A stretch of DNA of 6,518 nucleotides from JACRBK01 sp964427955 (GCA_964427955.1 CAYRWY010000339.1:1-6518); one strand, 5' to 3'; counted from the stretch's first letter, positions 1-6,463 are shown. The notes: a model not told the origin generated them from the sequence alone. A program made the numbers and translations.

Positions 1-337
1 CATAGGGTTGGTGCGCGAAATCGATGTGCTGCAAGCTGTGCAGTTGAAAGTGCATCTCGGCGGGCTTGTACAGGACCGGCAGCAGCGGTTTTTGCCGCGA
101 TTTGTAGTATTTCCACTCGTCCGCCACGTTGGGCGAAGTCATCGAGTCCGGCGAGACGATCACGATCATCAGGCGGCACTCGTCCAGCGCCTGCTGGATG
201 ACGTCCGCCCAATCCTGCGAGGGCCGGATGTCCTCCCGGTCGATCCAGACCTCCGCGCCCAGGCGTGACAGATCGGTCACCAGGGGGTAGGCGAATTTGC
301 GGTCCTTGCGGCTGTAACTGATAAAAATCTGCGCCAT
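1..337 (-). CDS. TIR-domain protein, N-terminal part (runs off the window)
   Basis: Translating the minus strand from the ATG at 337-335 gives 112 codons with no stop before the window edge, so the C-terminus is missing. Residues 4-9 read IFISYS and the next residues R-K-D complete the classic TIR box 1. VWIDREDI (30-37) with W43 and the helix IQQALDEC match box 2 and helix B, and MIVIVSPDS (57-65) is the next core strand. NVADEW (70-75) puts E74 where TIR NADases such as SARM1 carry the catalytic glutamate. LLPVLYKPAE (85-94) is the last visible strand. TIR domains either cleave NAD+ or mediate protein contacts; NADase activity here is inferred from E74 only. No Shine-Dalgarno is visible before the start, and the gene begins 11 bp after the kinase stop, which suggests translational coupling. 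What follows the TIR domain (WD40, TPR, ATPase or nothing) cannot be seen. Confidence 0.9.
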   Translation of the reverse strand, partial: MAQIFISYSRKDRKFAYPLVTDLSRLGAEVWIDREDIRPSQDWADVIQQALDECRLMIVIVSPDSMTSPNVADEWKYYKSRQKPLLPVLYKPAEMHFQLHSLQHIDFAHQPY

Positions 338-348
338 GATCGTTGTCG

Positions 349-3300
349 TCAACTACCGTCCGGTTTGGCCTGCATATCGACTACGATCCAGTCGTAATGT
401 CTGCCGCCCGACAGGCCGTCTGTGTCCAGCGGCCCGCTGATCCAGGGCTGCGCCAGCACGTAGTTGGTGCGCAGCGCCAGCGGGATGATCGGGTGTTCGC
501 CCTCCGGTCCGAAGAATTGCAGCTCGATGTCGAGATACATTTTTCGTCGCGCGTCGAGATCCGGTTCGTGGTCCGCCGCGTCGATCAGGTGATCGACGTC
601 GGCGCAGGGGCGGCGCATGGGATTCGCCATGCCGCAGCCCAGCGGCTCCAGCACCCAGTTGTGCGCGTCGGGATAATCCGCGACCCAGCCCGCGATCCAC
701 AGATTCGGACGGTCCGCCGCAGAGCCGGTCGCCAGCAAGTTGTTCAGGTCGTCGAACGAATAGCTCCGGACGGTGAACAGGCTGGCCGGACAGCCCAGGG
801 TATCTCCCAGGAATTTGATCATCACCTCGGCCCAGCCCTGCGCGTTGTTGCGGGTGGCCAGGGTGATGGGCGGCAGTCCGGCGCAGTCGGGATACCCGGC
901 CTCGGCCAGCAGCTTACGCGCCAGGTCGGGATCATAGCTCGCGCCCGCGAACTCCTGCGGCGGCGCGCCGACGTTGCCCGGTGGGATCAGGTGCCCGAAC
1001 GGGATGGCCTGGTGCGGGATCGCGGCGTCGATCAACGCCTGGCGGTCGATGGCGTAGGAAAATGCCCGCCGGACGCGGACGTCGTCGAAGGGCGGTTTGT
1101 CGTAGGTCAGGCCCAGGTAGATCACCGCTTGAGCCGGGATGGGCCGCGCGGCCTGGATGATGGCCGAACTGGACGACGTCTCGCCCCGTTCCTGGCTGGT
1201 GAAGGTGGCGCTGTCCACCTGTTGGCCGCGGAAGAGGTCCAGCACCCGCGCCAGATTGTCCGCGCTGAAGACCAGCACCCCGTCCACGTTGCCGGGGCCG
1301 CGCAGATCGCCGGGCAGCGCCGGGTTGCGCACCAGCGCGTAGCGGTTTTCGGTCGTCCCGGCCAGCGCGTATGCGCCGTTGGTGGCGATGTGGCCCGCCG
1401 CGATCCAGTCATCCCCGAACTGGTCGATCAGTTCCGCGGGCACGGGGCGCAGCAGCGGCAGGGTGGTCAGGCTGAGGAAATGTGACGCCGGGGCCGTCAG
1501 GTGCACGATCAGGGTCGTGGCATCCGGTGCGCTGACTTTCACGAGGTCGTAATCGATCCCGCGCACCTGGCCGGGCGCGATGCCCGCCAGATCGGCACAA
1601 CCGTCGATGACTTCGGTCAGGACGTAGTTATACCAGTTGCCCAGGCGCGGATCGCAGGCCCGCCGGATGGCATACGAAAAATCGGCGGCGGTGACGTTGC
1701 GCCAGACCTGGACCTGTTTCTGATCGGCATTCCAGGTCACCCACGGCACGTCCGGGCGCAGGTGGAAGGTCCACGTCAGCAAGTCGTCGCTGACCTCCCA
1801 CCGCTCGGCGAGGCGGGGCAGCAGATTGCCGGGGTGTTCGGGGTCCAGCGCCGTCAGCCCCATGAACAACTGCTCGTCCAGTTCAGCCGCGCCGGAGTCT
1901 TCCGGCGTGACGCGCTGCGGGTCCAGTGACGCGATGGGGCCGCGCACGACCGTGGTATAGGTGACGGATTCCACCGCGGCGGCTTCTTCGACGACGGGGA
2001 CGCGGTCCAGGTCGCCCTCGATGCGGACGAACGCTGAACGGCGCATCCACCACGGTTGGCCGAGGTATTCGACGTGCAGCCAGGTGCCGTCGGCGGTGCG
2101 GCCTGTGATGGTCAGGCGGGCATCGGAGACGGTTGGACCGGCTTCGGCATCGAAGCGCGGGGCGCGGCGGAGGATAGCCCCGCCGTTGACGCCGACCACG
2201 GCGACCACGTCGGCGGGGGCTGCCACCGCTTCCTCTCCGACGACGGGGACGCTGTCCAGGTCGCCCTCGATGCGGACGAACGCTGAACGGCGCATCCACC
2301 ACGGTTGGCCGAGGTATTCGACGTGCAGCCAGGTGCCGTCGGCGGTGCGGCCCGTGATGGTCAGGCGAACGTTGGAGACATTGGGACCGGCTTCGGCGTC
2401 GAAGTGCGGCGCGCGGCGGAGGATCACACCGCCGTTGACGCCGATCACGGCGACCACGTCAGCCGGGGCGGCTGCGGCGCTGGCCAGGGTCGCCACGTCG
2501 GGCACTTCCCTGACCCAGCCCGGTTGTCCGCCGATCTCCACCCGGAACCAGAGTTTGTCGGCGGTCAGGCCGGTCACCGGGAGACTCTGGTTCACGACGA
2601 CGGCGATCACCGGCGAGGTATCGCTGGGGGTGACGTGCACCTGGCTGGACGAGCTGCCAAAGACCATCACGGTGCCCGGCGCCATGTCCACGATCTCGAC
2701 CTGCGCCACGCTGACCGGGGTGTCCGACGGGCGCGGCGTGCGCGTGGCCGTAGGAACGGCGGTCACGGTGTGCGTAGGCCGCGGTGTGCGGGTCGGAGTC
2801 GGAATGGCGGTGGCGGTGTCAGTGGGCCGCGGTGTGCGCGTGGGCGATGGCTCCGGCGTGGAAGTCTTCGTCGGCGCAGATGTCGCGGTAGCGCTCGGCA
2901 CGACGGCGATCACCGGCGCGGCAGTCGTCGGCGCTGCCGTTTCCGTGGCGGTGCTCTCCACCACGACCGGGCCGGGCGTCGGCGTGGCTTTTTTCTCTTT
3001 GCCGCCGTCCAACACCAGCACGCCGATCACGCCCAGCGCGATCACCAGGGCCGCCGCCAGAATCCAGATCACCGGGCTGCGGCGGCTGCCGGTCGGCTGA
3101 AGCTGAACCGGCATGGATACCTGCTCGCTGGCGCGCTCGCGCGTGGTCATTTTCGGCGCTGAGACGATCTGGCCCTGAGGCGTCGGCAGAGAAGGTGTGG
3201 GCGTGAAAGTCGGCACGTCCTCGCTCAGCGGCGGGGTGGGAGCCTGGTCGGGCGGGAGCGTGGTCTTGGTCGGGCTGGGGGTGGAACGCGGCAGCGTGGT

Positions 3301-4176
3301 GGTGAAGAACCCGGTCTGCGGGCCGGTGTGACCGGCGATGGCCCCCTCGAACGCCTGGGCAAAGGCCGTGACCGAAGGGAAGCGATCCGCCGGGACTTTC
3401 GCCAGCGCGCGCTCCAGCACCACGGTGACGTCCGGGGGCAGATCGGGCCGCTGGACGTGGGCCGGAGTCGGCGTTTCGTTCAGGTGCTTGTGCATCAGGC
3501 CAAACGGCGTGGTCGCCTCGTAGGGGGTGCGCCCGGTCAGCAGCATATAGGCGGTCACGCCCAGCGCGTACTGGTCGGCGGAGGGTGTCAGGTCCTCCGA
3601 GCGCCACTGTTCCGGCGGCATGAAGGCCGGGGTGCCCATCGTCGTACCCGTGCCGGTCAGGGCGCTGGTCGCGCTGAGCAGCTTGGCGATCCCGAAATCG
3701 ACCAGGTACGAGTTGCCCTGGTTGTCGAACATGATGTTGCTGGGCTTGATGTCGCGATGGATCACGCCCTGGCTGTGGGCATAATCCAGCGCGCTGGCAA
3801 CCTGGCGCAGCAGCGTGGCGATCTCGCCCGGCGAGGGGAGCGGCTGGTTGGTATTGGCCCGGCGCTGCATCCGGTCGGCCAGCGTGCCGCCGGTCAGCAG
3901 GCGCATGACCACGTAGCTGAGTTCGCGCTGGATGCCGTAGTCGTAAACCGGCACGATGTGGGCATGTTCGAGAAGGGCGGCGGTTTTGGCCTCACGGTAG
4001 AAGCGTTCGAGATAACCGGGTTCTTCGGCCAGGGCGGTCGAGAGGACCTTCACCGCCACGGCGCGCTGTAAGCTGGTCTGGTAGCCGCGGTAGACGGCTC
4101 CCATTCCTCCCGTTCCAATCAGTTCACGCAGTTCATACTGGCCCAGCGATTGTCCGGTCAGATCCTTGAGCGTCAT
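349..4176 (-). CDS. Transmembrane Ser/Thr protein kinase fused to SH3-like repeats and an SBP_bac_5 ligand-binding domain
   Basis: A continuous frame encodes 1275 aa from the ATG at 4176. A GTG at 4182 would add two residues but lies only 2 nt from the Shine-Dalgarno, so the ATG is preferred. Residues 15-275 are a complete Hanks-type (PknB-like) kinase: G-loop GTGGMGAVYRG (21-31), K43, helix C E62, HRD at 140-142 with K144 and N147, DFG at 160-162, and GTPAFMPPE (181-189; PPE replaces the usual APE). All catalytic residues are present. A Pro/Thr-rich juxtamembrane stretch leads to one hydrophobic helix (369-389), followed by GGKEKK. Outside come a Thr/Pro stalk (396-488), an SH3-like unit (about 493-560), two near-identical SH3-like units (569-646, 652-729) and an oligopeptide/nickel-type solute-binding domain (about 737-1265; LAERWEVSDD and TWTFHLRPDVPW are typical). 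The likely role is a receptor kinase that senses a ligand, perhaps a peptide, and phosphorylates cytoplasmic targets. No transporter genes accompany it. Ligand and substrates are unknown. Confidence 0.93.
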   Translation of the reverse strand: MTLKDLTGQSLGQYELRELIGTGGMGAVYRGYQTSLQRAVAVKVLSTALAEEPGYLERFYREAKTAALLEHAHIVPVYDYGIQRELSYVVMRLLTGGTLADRMQRRANTNQPLPSPGEIATLLRQVASALDYAHSQGVIHRDIKPSNIMFDNQGNSYLVDFGIAKLLSATSALTGTGTTMGTPAFMPPEQWRSEDLTPSADQYALGVTAYMLLTGRTPYEATTPFGLMHKHLNETPTPAHVQRPDLPPDVTVVLERALAKVPADRFPSVTAFAQAFEGAIAGHTGPQTGFFTTTLPRSTPSPTKTTLPPDQAPTPPLSEDVPTFTPTPSLPTPQGQIVSAPKMTTRERASEQVSMPVQLQPTGSRRSPVIWILAAALVIALGVIGVLVLDGGKEKKATPTPGPVVVESTATETAAPTTAAPVIAVVPSATATSAPTKTSTPEPSPTRTPRPTDTATAIPTPTRTPRPTHTVTAVPTATRTPRPSDTPVSVAQVEIVDMAPGTVMVFGSSSSQVHVTPSDTSPVIAVVVNQSLPVTGLTADKLWFRVEIGGQPGWVREVPDVATLASAAAAPADVVAVIGVNGGVILRRAPHFDAEAGPNVSNVRLTITGRTADGTWLHVEYLGQPWWMRRSAFVRIEGDLDSVPVVGEEAVAAPADVVAVVGVNGGAILRRAPRFDAEAGPTVSDARLTITGRTADGTWLHVEYLGQPWWMRRSAFVRIEGDLDRVPVVEEAAAVESVTYTTVVRGPIASLDPQRVTPEDSGAAELDEQLFMGLTALDPEHPGNLLPRLAERWEVSDDLLTWTFHLRPDVPWVTWNADQKQVQVWRNVTAADFSYAIRRACDPRLGNWYNYVLTEVIDGCADLAGIAPGQVRGIDYDLVKVSAPDATTLIVHLTAPASHFLSLTTLPLLRPVPAELIDQFGDDWIAAGHIATNGAYALAGTTENRYALVRNPALPGDLRGPGNVDGVLVFSADNLARVLDLFRGQQVDSATFTSQERGETSSSSAIIQAARPIPAQAVIYLGLTYDKPPFDDVRVRRAFSYAIDRQALIDAAIPHQAIPFGHLIPPGNVGAPPQEFAGASYDPDLARKLLAEAGYPDCAGLPPITLATRNNAQGWAEVMIKFLGDTLGCPASLFTVRSYSFDDLNNLLATGSAADRPNLWIAGWVADYPDAHNWVLEPLGCGMANPMRRPCADVDHLIDAADHEPDLDARRKMYLDIELQFFGPEGEHPIIPLALRTNYVLAQPWISGPLDTDGLSGGRHYDWIVVDMQAKPDGS
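1990..2472 (-). repeat. Tandem duplication encoding two SH3-like units
   Basis: Two copies, 1990-2223 and 2239-2472, are offset by 249 bp (83 codons) inside the kinase gene. Bases 2005-2103 and 2254-2352 are identical over 99 bp, and the remainder differs at scattered positions. Each copy encodes a unit containing LRRAP, LTITGRTADGTWLHVEYLG and WWMRRSAFVRIEGDLD. The more upstream SH3-like unit of the same protein (about residues 493-560) is much more divergent. The near identity indicates a recent in-frame duplication or gene conversion. Confidence 0.93.
2719..2844 (-). repeat. 48-bp-period repeat encoding the Thr/Pro-rich stalk
   Basis: About 2.6 units with a 16-codon period encode TRTPRP followed by TDTATAIPT, THTVTAVPT or SDTP. 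This sits just outside the predicted membrane helix of the receptor kinase. Such stalks are typically extended, wall-spanning and often glycosylated; that role is inferred. The low-complexity DNA is a likely site of length variation between strains. Confidence 0.8.
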
Positions 4177-4184
4177 AGCCACCC

Positions 4185-4190
4185 CACCTC
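4185..4190 (-). promoter_or_regulatory. Ribosome binding site of the kinase gene
   Basis: The minus strand reads GAGGTG here, within GAGGTGGGGTGGCTATG. It lies 8 nt before the ATG at 4176 but only 2 nt before the GTG at 4182. The spacing therefore decides for the ATG as the true start. Confidence 0.7.
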
Positions 4191-4219
4191 AGAATCTAGG
4201 GGATCGACGAGTGACCGCC

Positions 4220-4248
4220 AGTATAAGATATTTCAACGCGGGTGCCAA
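4220..4248 (-). promoter_or_regulatory. Candidate sigma70-type promoter for the kinase-TIR genes
   Basis: On the minus strand TTGGCA (4248-4243) is separated by exactly 17 bp from TATACT (4225-4220). Each box matches 5 of 6 consensus positions. It lies between the GNAT stop and the kinase start and would give a leader of roughly 35-40 nt including the strong Shine-Dalgarno. The kinase and TIR genes could thus be expressed without the GNAT gene. Read-through from the GNAT gene is also possible because no terminator is visible in the gap. Confidence 0.55.
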
Positions 4249-4257
4249 ACGGCGCGG

Positions 4258-5235
4258 CTACAGCTCGCGCGCGTCGGTGTAGATCGGTCCGTCCTGCCAC
4301 TCCGGAATCCAGTCCGGATTCAGCGACTTGAAGACCATCCAGTAGTCCATCTGTTTGTAGGCTTCGGAAAACAGGAATGGCGCGGCAGGGTCCATGCGAT
4401 CCAGCAAGAGGGTGACCTTGTTGGCGTTGAGCGTCACGGCCAGGTCGCGCACGATGTCGAAAACCATTTTCAGCAGGTGCGGGGCGTGCATCCCCACTTC
4501 GTCGAAGATGCGGATGCTCCGGTTGCCGCGCGTGCGCATCTCTTCTTCGGTGGGGAAGGGCAGGTGGGCAGGCCACTGCTGGAACACGAAGCTCTGGTCG
4601 AACAGGCTGAGTCCGGAAAACCGGCTGTTGCCCAGGTCGATGGTCCACCGCTCGAAGCCGAAATCTTTGACGCGCTCGGCGACGTCCGGCACGTACAGGT
4701 CGCGGGTGCTGTGGATGGCCTCGACCATGTCGTGATCGACGACGTAATCGGCGATGTGGCGCGGCATGATGTCGGGGAATTCGACCGCCGGGAAGGGCTG
4801 GTAAAACAGCATAAGAATCTGGCGCACGCGCTCGTAGCCCTGTTTGGCGAACAGGCGCAGCGACGCAACGTTGGCCGACTCGATGTGCCCGTAGATGCCG
4901 TCGATCTCGCGCCCGACCAGGTATTCTTCCGCCGCTTCGACCAGCGCCGTGCCGACACCGTGCCGCCGGAAAGTGGGATGCGTCCGCACGTCGAAGATGT
5001 AGCTGAGCGAGACGGGCCGTCCGCCGACCTGGGTACGCTTGACGGCGAGTGCCGCACAACCGATGACCTGGCTGTCGTGCTCCGCGATCAACAATTGATG
5101 ATCAGAGAAGAGTGCCGCCCGGTCGATGAACCGCCGCCGATAGTGGATAAAAGGCTCGGGCAAACCGCGGGGGCTAAGCCGTTCCAGCGTCATGAGCGCC
5201 GGATCGTCTTCGGGATGGTAGTAGCGAATGCGCAT
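4258..5235 (-). CDS. GNAT-family N-acetyltransferase with a long C-terminal extension
   Basis: This gene encodes 325 aa starting MRIRYYHPED, a usual GNAT first strand. Residues 1-145 form a GNAT fold. Strand 4 SYIFDVRTHPTFR leads into the acetyl-CoA pyrophosphate loop RRHGVG (90-95, fitting R/QxxGxG/A), and the NVASLRLFAKQGY helix (122-134) is the typical motif-B region. Single-domain GNATs are about 150-180 aa; here about 180 more residues follow. The second half contains IRIFDEVGMHAPHLLKMVFD (241-260), LAVTLNANKVTLLLDR (265-280) and a Tyr/Trp-rich tail with PIYTDAREL. It could be a degenerate second GNAT-like domain, but no second CoA loop is recognisable. The acceptor substrate is unknown. 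No clear Shine-Dalgarno precedes the start. It lies upstream of the kinase on the same strand, 81 bp away, and is divergent from the V4R gene, so a functional link to the kinase is only suggested. Confidence 0.88.
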   Translation of the reverse strand: MRIRYYHPEDDPALMTLERLSPRGLPEPFIHYRRRFIDRAALFSDHQLLIAEHDSQVIGCAALAVKRTQVGGRPVSLSYIFDVRTHPTFRRHGVGTALVEAAEEYLVGREIDGIYGHIESANVASLRLFAKQGYERVRQILMLFYQPFPAVEFPDIMPRHIADYVVDHDMVEAIHSTRDLYVPDVAERVKDFGFERWTIDLGNSRFSGLSLFDQSFVFQQWPAHLPFPTEEEMRTRGNRSIRIFDEVGMHAPHLLKMVFDIVRDLAVTLNANKVTLLLDRMDPAAPFLFSEAYKQMDYWMVFKSLNPDWIPEWQDGPIYTDAREL

Positions 5236-5300
5236 GAGTGTCGCCAGTCACTGCCTAGAGAGCGAATGCCCTATGTTAATCCAAAATGAATCTTGACAAC

Positions 5301-5328
5301 AGTCTAGCACCGAAATCCAATTCGCCAA
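5301..5328 (-). promoter_or_regulatory. Candidate promoter for the GNAT gene
   Basis: On the minus strand TTGGCG (5328-5323) and TAGACT (5306-5301) are separated by 16 bp. Each box matches 4 of 6 consensus bases, so this is a weak prediction. It would leave a leader of about 60 nt. The -35 box resembles the one proposed for the kinase gene. Confidence 0.3.
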
Positions 5329-5428
5329 ACTGCCGGAGTTACCTGTATAATACGCCGTTGTGTATCAGCATAAGGGCGTTAACGGTTGACAATCCTTAGA
5401 GCGTCGGCTAAAAAAGAGATGCGCCCCA

Positions 5429-5458
5429 TTGGGCAGTTCGGTTGTTTTGGCGTATACT
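5429..5458 (+). promoter_or_regulatory. Candidate promoter for the V4R gene
   Basis: TTGGGC (5429-5434) is followed after 18 bp by TATACT (5453-5458). The -10 box is the same TATACTG seen upstream of the kinase. Transcription would start near 5465 and leave a leader of about 58 nt. An alternative is TTGACA (5386-5391) with TAAAAA (5409-5414) at 17 bp, which has a perfect -35 but a poorer -10. Confidence 0.4.
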
Positions 5459-5522
5459 GAAAACAGTCCTGTGAGCCACAACCCGGCCAGGAACCATCTC
5501 ACCGATTGGAGGATCAGGCACG

Positions 5523-6152
5523 ATGCCACCGGAAAAGAGCGGCTTTTATTATCCTAATAAGTTTGCCCGTATCACCATTGAGGCGCTGGAAGAGGTCATG
5601 GGGAAGAACGGCCTCAATGCGATCCTGCACTTGGCGGGCCTATCGGAACTGATTAATAACTATCCCCCGGACAATCTCGAAAAAGAATTCGATTTTGCCT
5701 ATTTCACGGCTCTCTGCGTGGCGCTGGAAGAGATGTACGGGCCGCGTGGTGGCCGCGGTCTGGCCTTGCGTGCCGGTCGGGCGACCTTCGCCGATGCGCT
5801 GCGCGGTTTCGGCGCGCTGGCGGGCGTGGGGGATCTGGCCTTCAAAGTCCTTCCGCTGGCGGCCAAGCTCAAGATCGGCCTGCCTGCGATGGCGAATATC
5901 TTCACCCAGTTCTCGGATCAGATCTCGAACGTGCACGAAGAAGCGGACAAGTACATTTACACCCTGGAACGCTGCCCGATGTGCTGGAACCGCAAGGCGG
6001 ACAAGCCGGTGTGCTATGTCGGCCAGGGCCTGCTGCAAGAAGGGCTGCGCTGGGTGTCCGGTGGTCACGAATTCAAGGTCGATATGTCCACCTGTATCGG
6101 CAGCGGCAGCGATATGGGCCGCTACATCGTCTACAAAGAACCTATCGACTAA
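5523..6152 (+). CDS. V4R (4-vinyl reductase-like) domain protein
   Basis: This gene encodes 209 aa from an ATG preceded by GGAGG (5508-5512, 10 nt spacing). The N-terminal part is helical, with FYYPNKFARITIEALEEVMG at 7-26, and resembles the lead-in of V4R/TRAPP-Bet3-like small-molecule-binding folds. The C-terminal part shows the V4R signature: CPMCW (151-155), PVCYVGQGLLQEGLRW (162-177) and the final hairpin VDMSTCIGSGSDMGRYIVY (186-204). C151, C154, C164 and C191 are candidate metal ligands. Many family members carry a further Cys a few residues after the last one; here that region reads GSDMGRY without one. V4R proteins bind hydrocarbons, tetrapyrrole precursors or other small ligands. 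No bacteriochlorophyll genes are present, so a sensor or chaperone role is more likely than vinyl reduction. It is transcribed divergently from the GNAT gene and appears to be monocistronic, with a terminator-like hairpin behind it. No transmembrane segment or signal peptide is evident. Confidence 0.8.
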   Translation: MPPEKSGFYYPNKFARITIEALEEVMGKNGLNAILHLAGLSELINNYPPDNLEKEFDFAYFTALCVALEEMYGPRGGRGLALRAGRATFADALRGFGALAGVGDLAFKVLPLAAKLKIGLPAMANIFTQFSDQISNVHEEADKYIYTLERCPMCWNRKADKPVCYVGQGLLQEGLRWVSGGHEFKVDMSTCIGSGSDMGRYIVYKEPID

Positions 6153-6178
6153 TCCGTCGCGTTCTGCGTCAGCCTCAT

Positions 6179-6266
6179 TTCAACGCAGAGACCGCAACGT
6201 TCGCAGAGATAAAGAGAGGGAGTGTCCTCTCGATTTTCTCTGCGCCCCTGCGCTCTCTGCGTTGAA
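6179..6266. repeat. Long imperfect palindrome with CGCAGAGA motifs (dispersed repeat-like element)
   Basis: Three nested arms pair. TTCAACGCAGAGA (6179-6191) pairs with TCTCTGCGTTGAA (6254-6266), 13 bp perfect. CGCAGAGA (6202-6209) pairs with TCTCTGCG (6237-6244). GAGAGG (6214-6219) pairs with CCTCTC (6226-6231) around a 6-nt loop. CGCAGAG-rich palindromes of this kind are a familiar intergenic repeat in many environmental bacterial genomes; membership of such a family is inferred from appearance alone. There is no transposase inside. Confidence 0.75.
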
Positions 6267-6275
6267 TTGTTTTTA
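6237..6275 (+). terminator. Possible terminator of the V4R gene
   Basis: The right arm of the palindrome (ending at 6266) is followed by TTGTTTTTA (6267-6275). A stable hairpin plus T run 115 bp after the V4R stop would serve as an intrinsic terminator. The stem is long and interrupted, so this is not a classic compact terminator. Confidence 0.4.
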
Positions 6276-6317
6276 GTGCCCCTCTGCGCGCTCCGTAGAA
6301 ACCCTGAGATCCCCGCC

Positions 6318-6348
6318 GTTGACCTACGGACATTTCCGTAGGGACAAC
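6318..6348. promoter_or_regulatory. Compact inverted repeat upstream of the pilin gene
   Basis: CCTACGGA (6323-6330) and TCCGTAGG (6335-6342) pair perfectly around a CATT loop. They are flanked by GTTG (6318-6321) and CAAC (6345-6348), which can extend the stem with small bulges. No T run follows, which argues against a plus-strand terminator. It could be an operator or an RNA structure; TCCGTAG also occurs at 6292-6298. Confidence 0.4.
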
Positions 6349-6463
6349 TGGTAGTGTGTGCTCCTCAAAATACCAGCCACTACGAATATACAAAGCGTTG
6401 AAGAAGGCTTAGGATAGGGACAGTTGTTCATTGAGCGCACGTTCAGCCCAAGGGAGAAATGCA

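Larger units (their letters stand above)
6153..6463. other. Structured intergenic region between the V4R and pilin genes
   Basis: I see no convincing gene in these 311 bp; the short frames across it have no ribosome binding site. It contains the CGCAGAGA palindrome (6179-6266), the CCTACGGA/TCCGTAGG hairpin (6318-6348), and a further inverted pair CTGGTA (6348-6353) / TACCAG (6371-6376) overlapped by GTAGTG (6351-6356) / CACTAC (6378-6383). A pilin promoter must lie in the right half, but I find no pair of boxes good enough to name. Confidence 0.6.

Noticed and set aside
8..268. Plus-strand frame of 86 codons at the left edge
   Set aside because: It lies opposite the TIR gene, whose motifs are unambiguous, and its own peptide shows no domain.
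349..1970. SBP_bac_5 region as a separate gene
   Set aside because: The frame is continuous with the kinase. There is no signal peptide or lipobox at the domain start and no credible internal ribosome binding site, so it is part of the fusion.
1990..2844. CRISPR-like or mobile repeat array
   Set aside because: Both repeat blocks are in frame within one gene, have coding-length periods (249 and 48 bp) and no spacer-repeat alternation.
343..3162. Long plus-strand open frames (343-1485, 1961-3100, 2305-3162) opposite the kinase gene
   Set aside because: They are antisense to a frame with clear kinase, SH3-like and SBP motifs. Their peptides are Arg/Gly/Val-rich without recognisable domains, as expected for high-GC shadow frames.
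4150..5289. Plus-strand 379-codon frame opposite the GNAT gene
   Set aside because: The minus-strand frame has the acetyl-CoA loop RRHGVG and other GNAT features; the plus-strand peptide has none.
5293..5298. TTGACA as a plus-strand -35 box
   Set aside because: There is no -10-like hexamer 16-18 bp downstream.
5346..5351. Perfect TATAAT as a plus-strand -10 box
   Set aside because: No acceptable -35 sequence lies 15-19 bp upstream, and it is over 170 bp from the V4R start; chance occurrence in an AT-richer region is likely.
5981..6265. Small plus-strand gene overlapping the V4R end and the palindrome
   Set aside because: It is out of frame with the V4R gene, lacks a ribosome binding site and ends inside the palindromic repeat.
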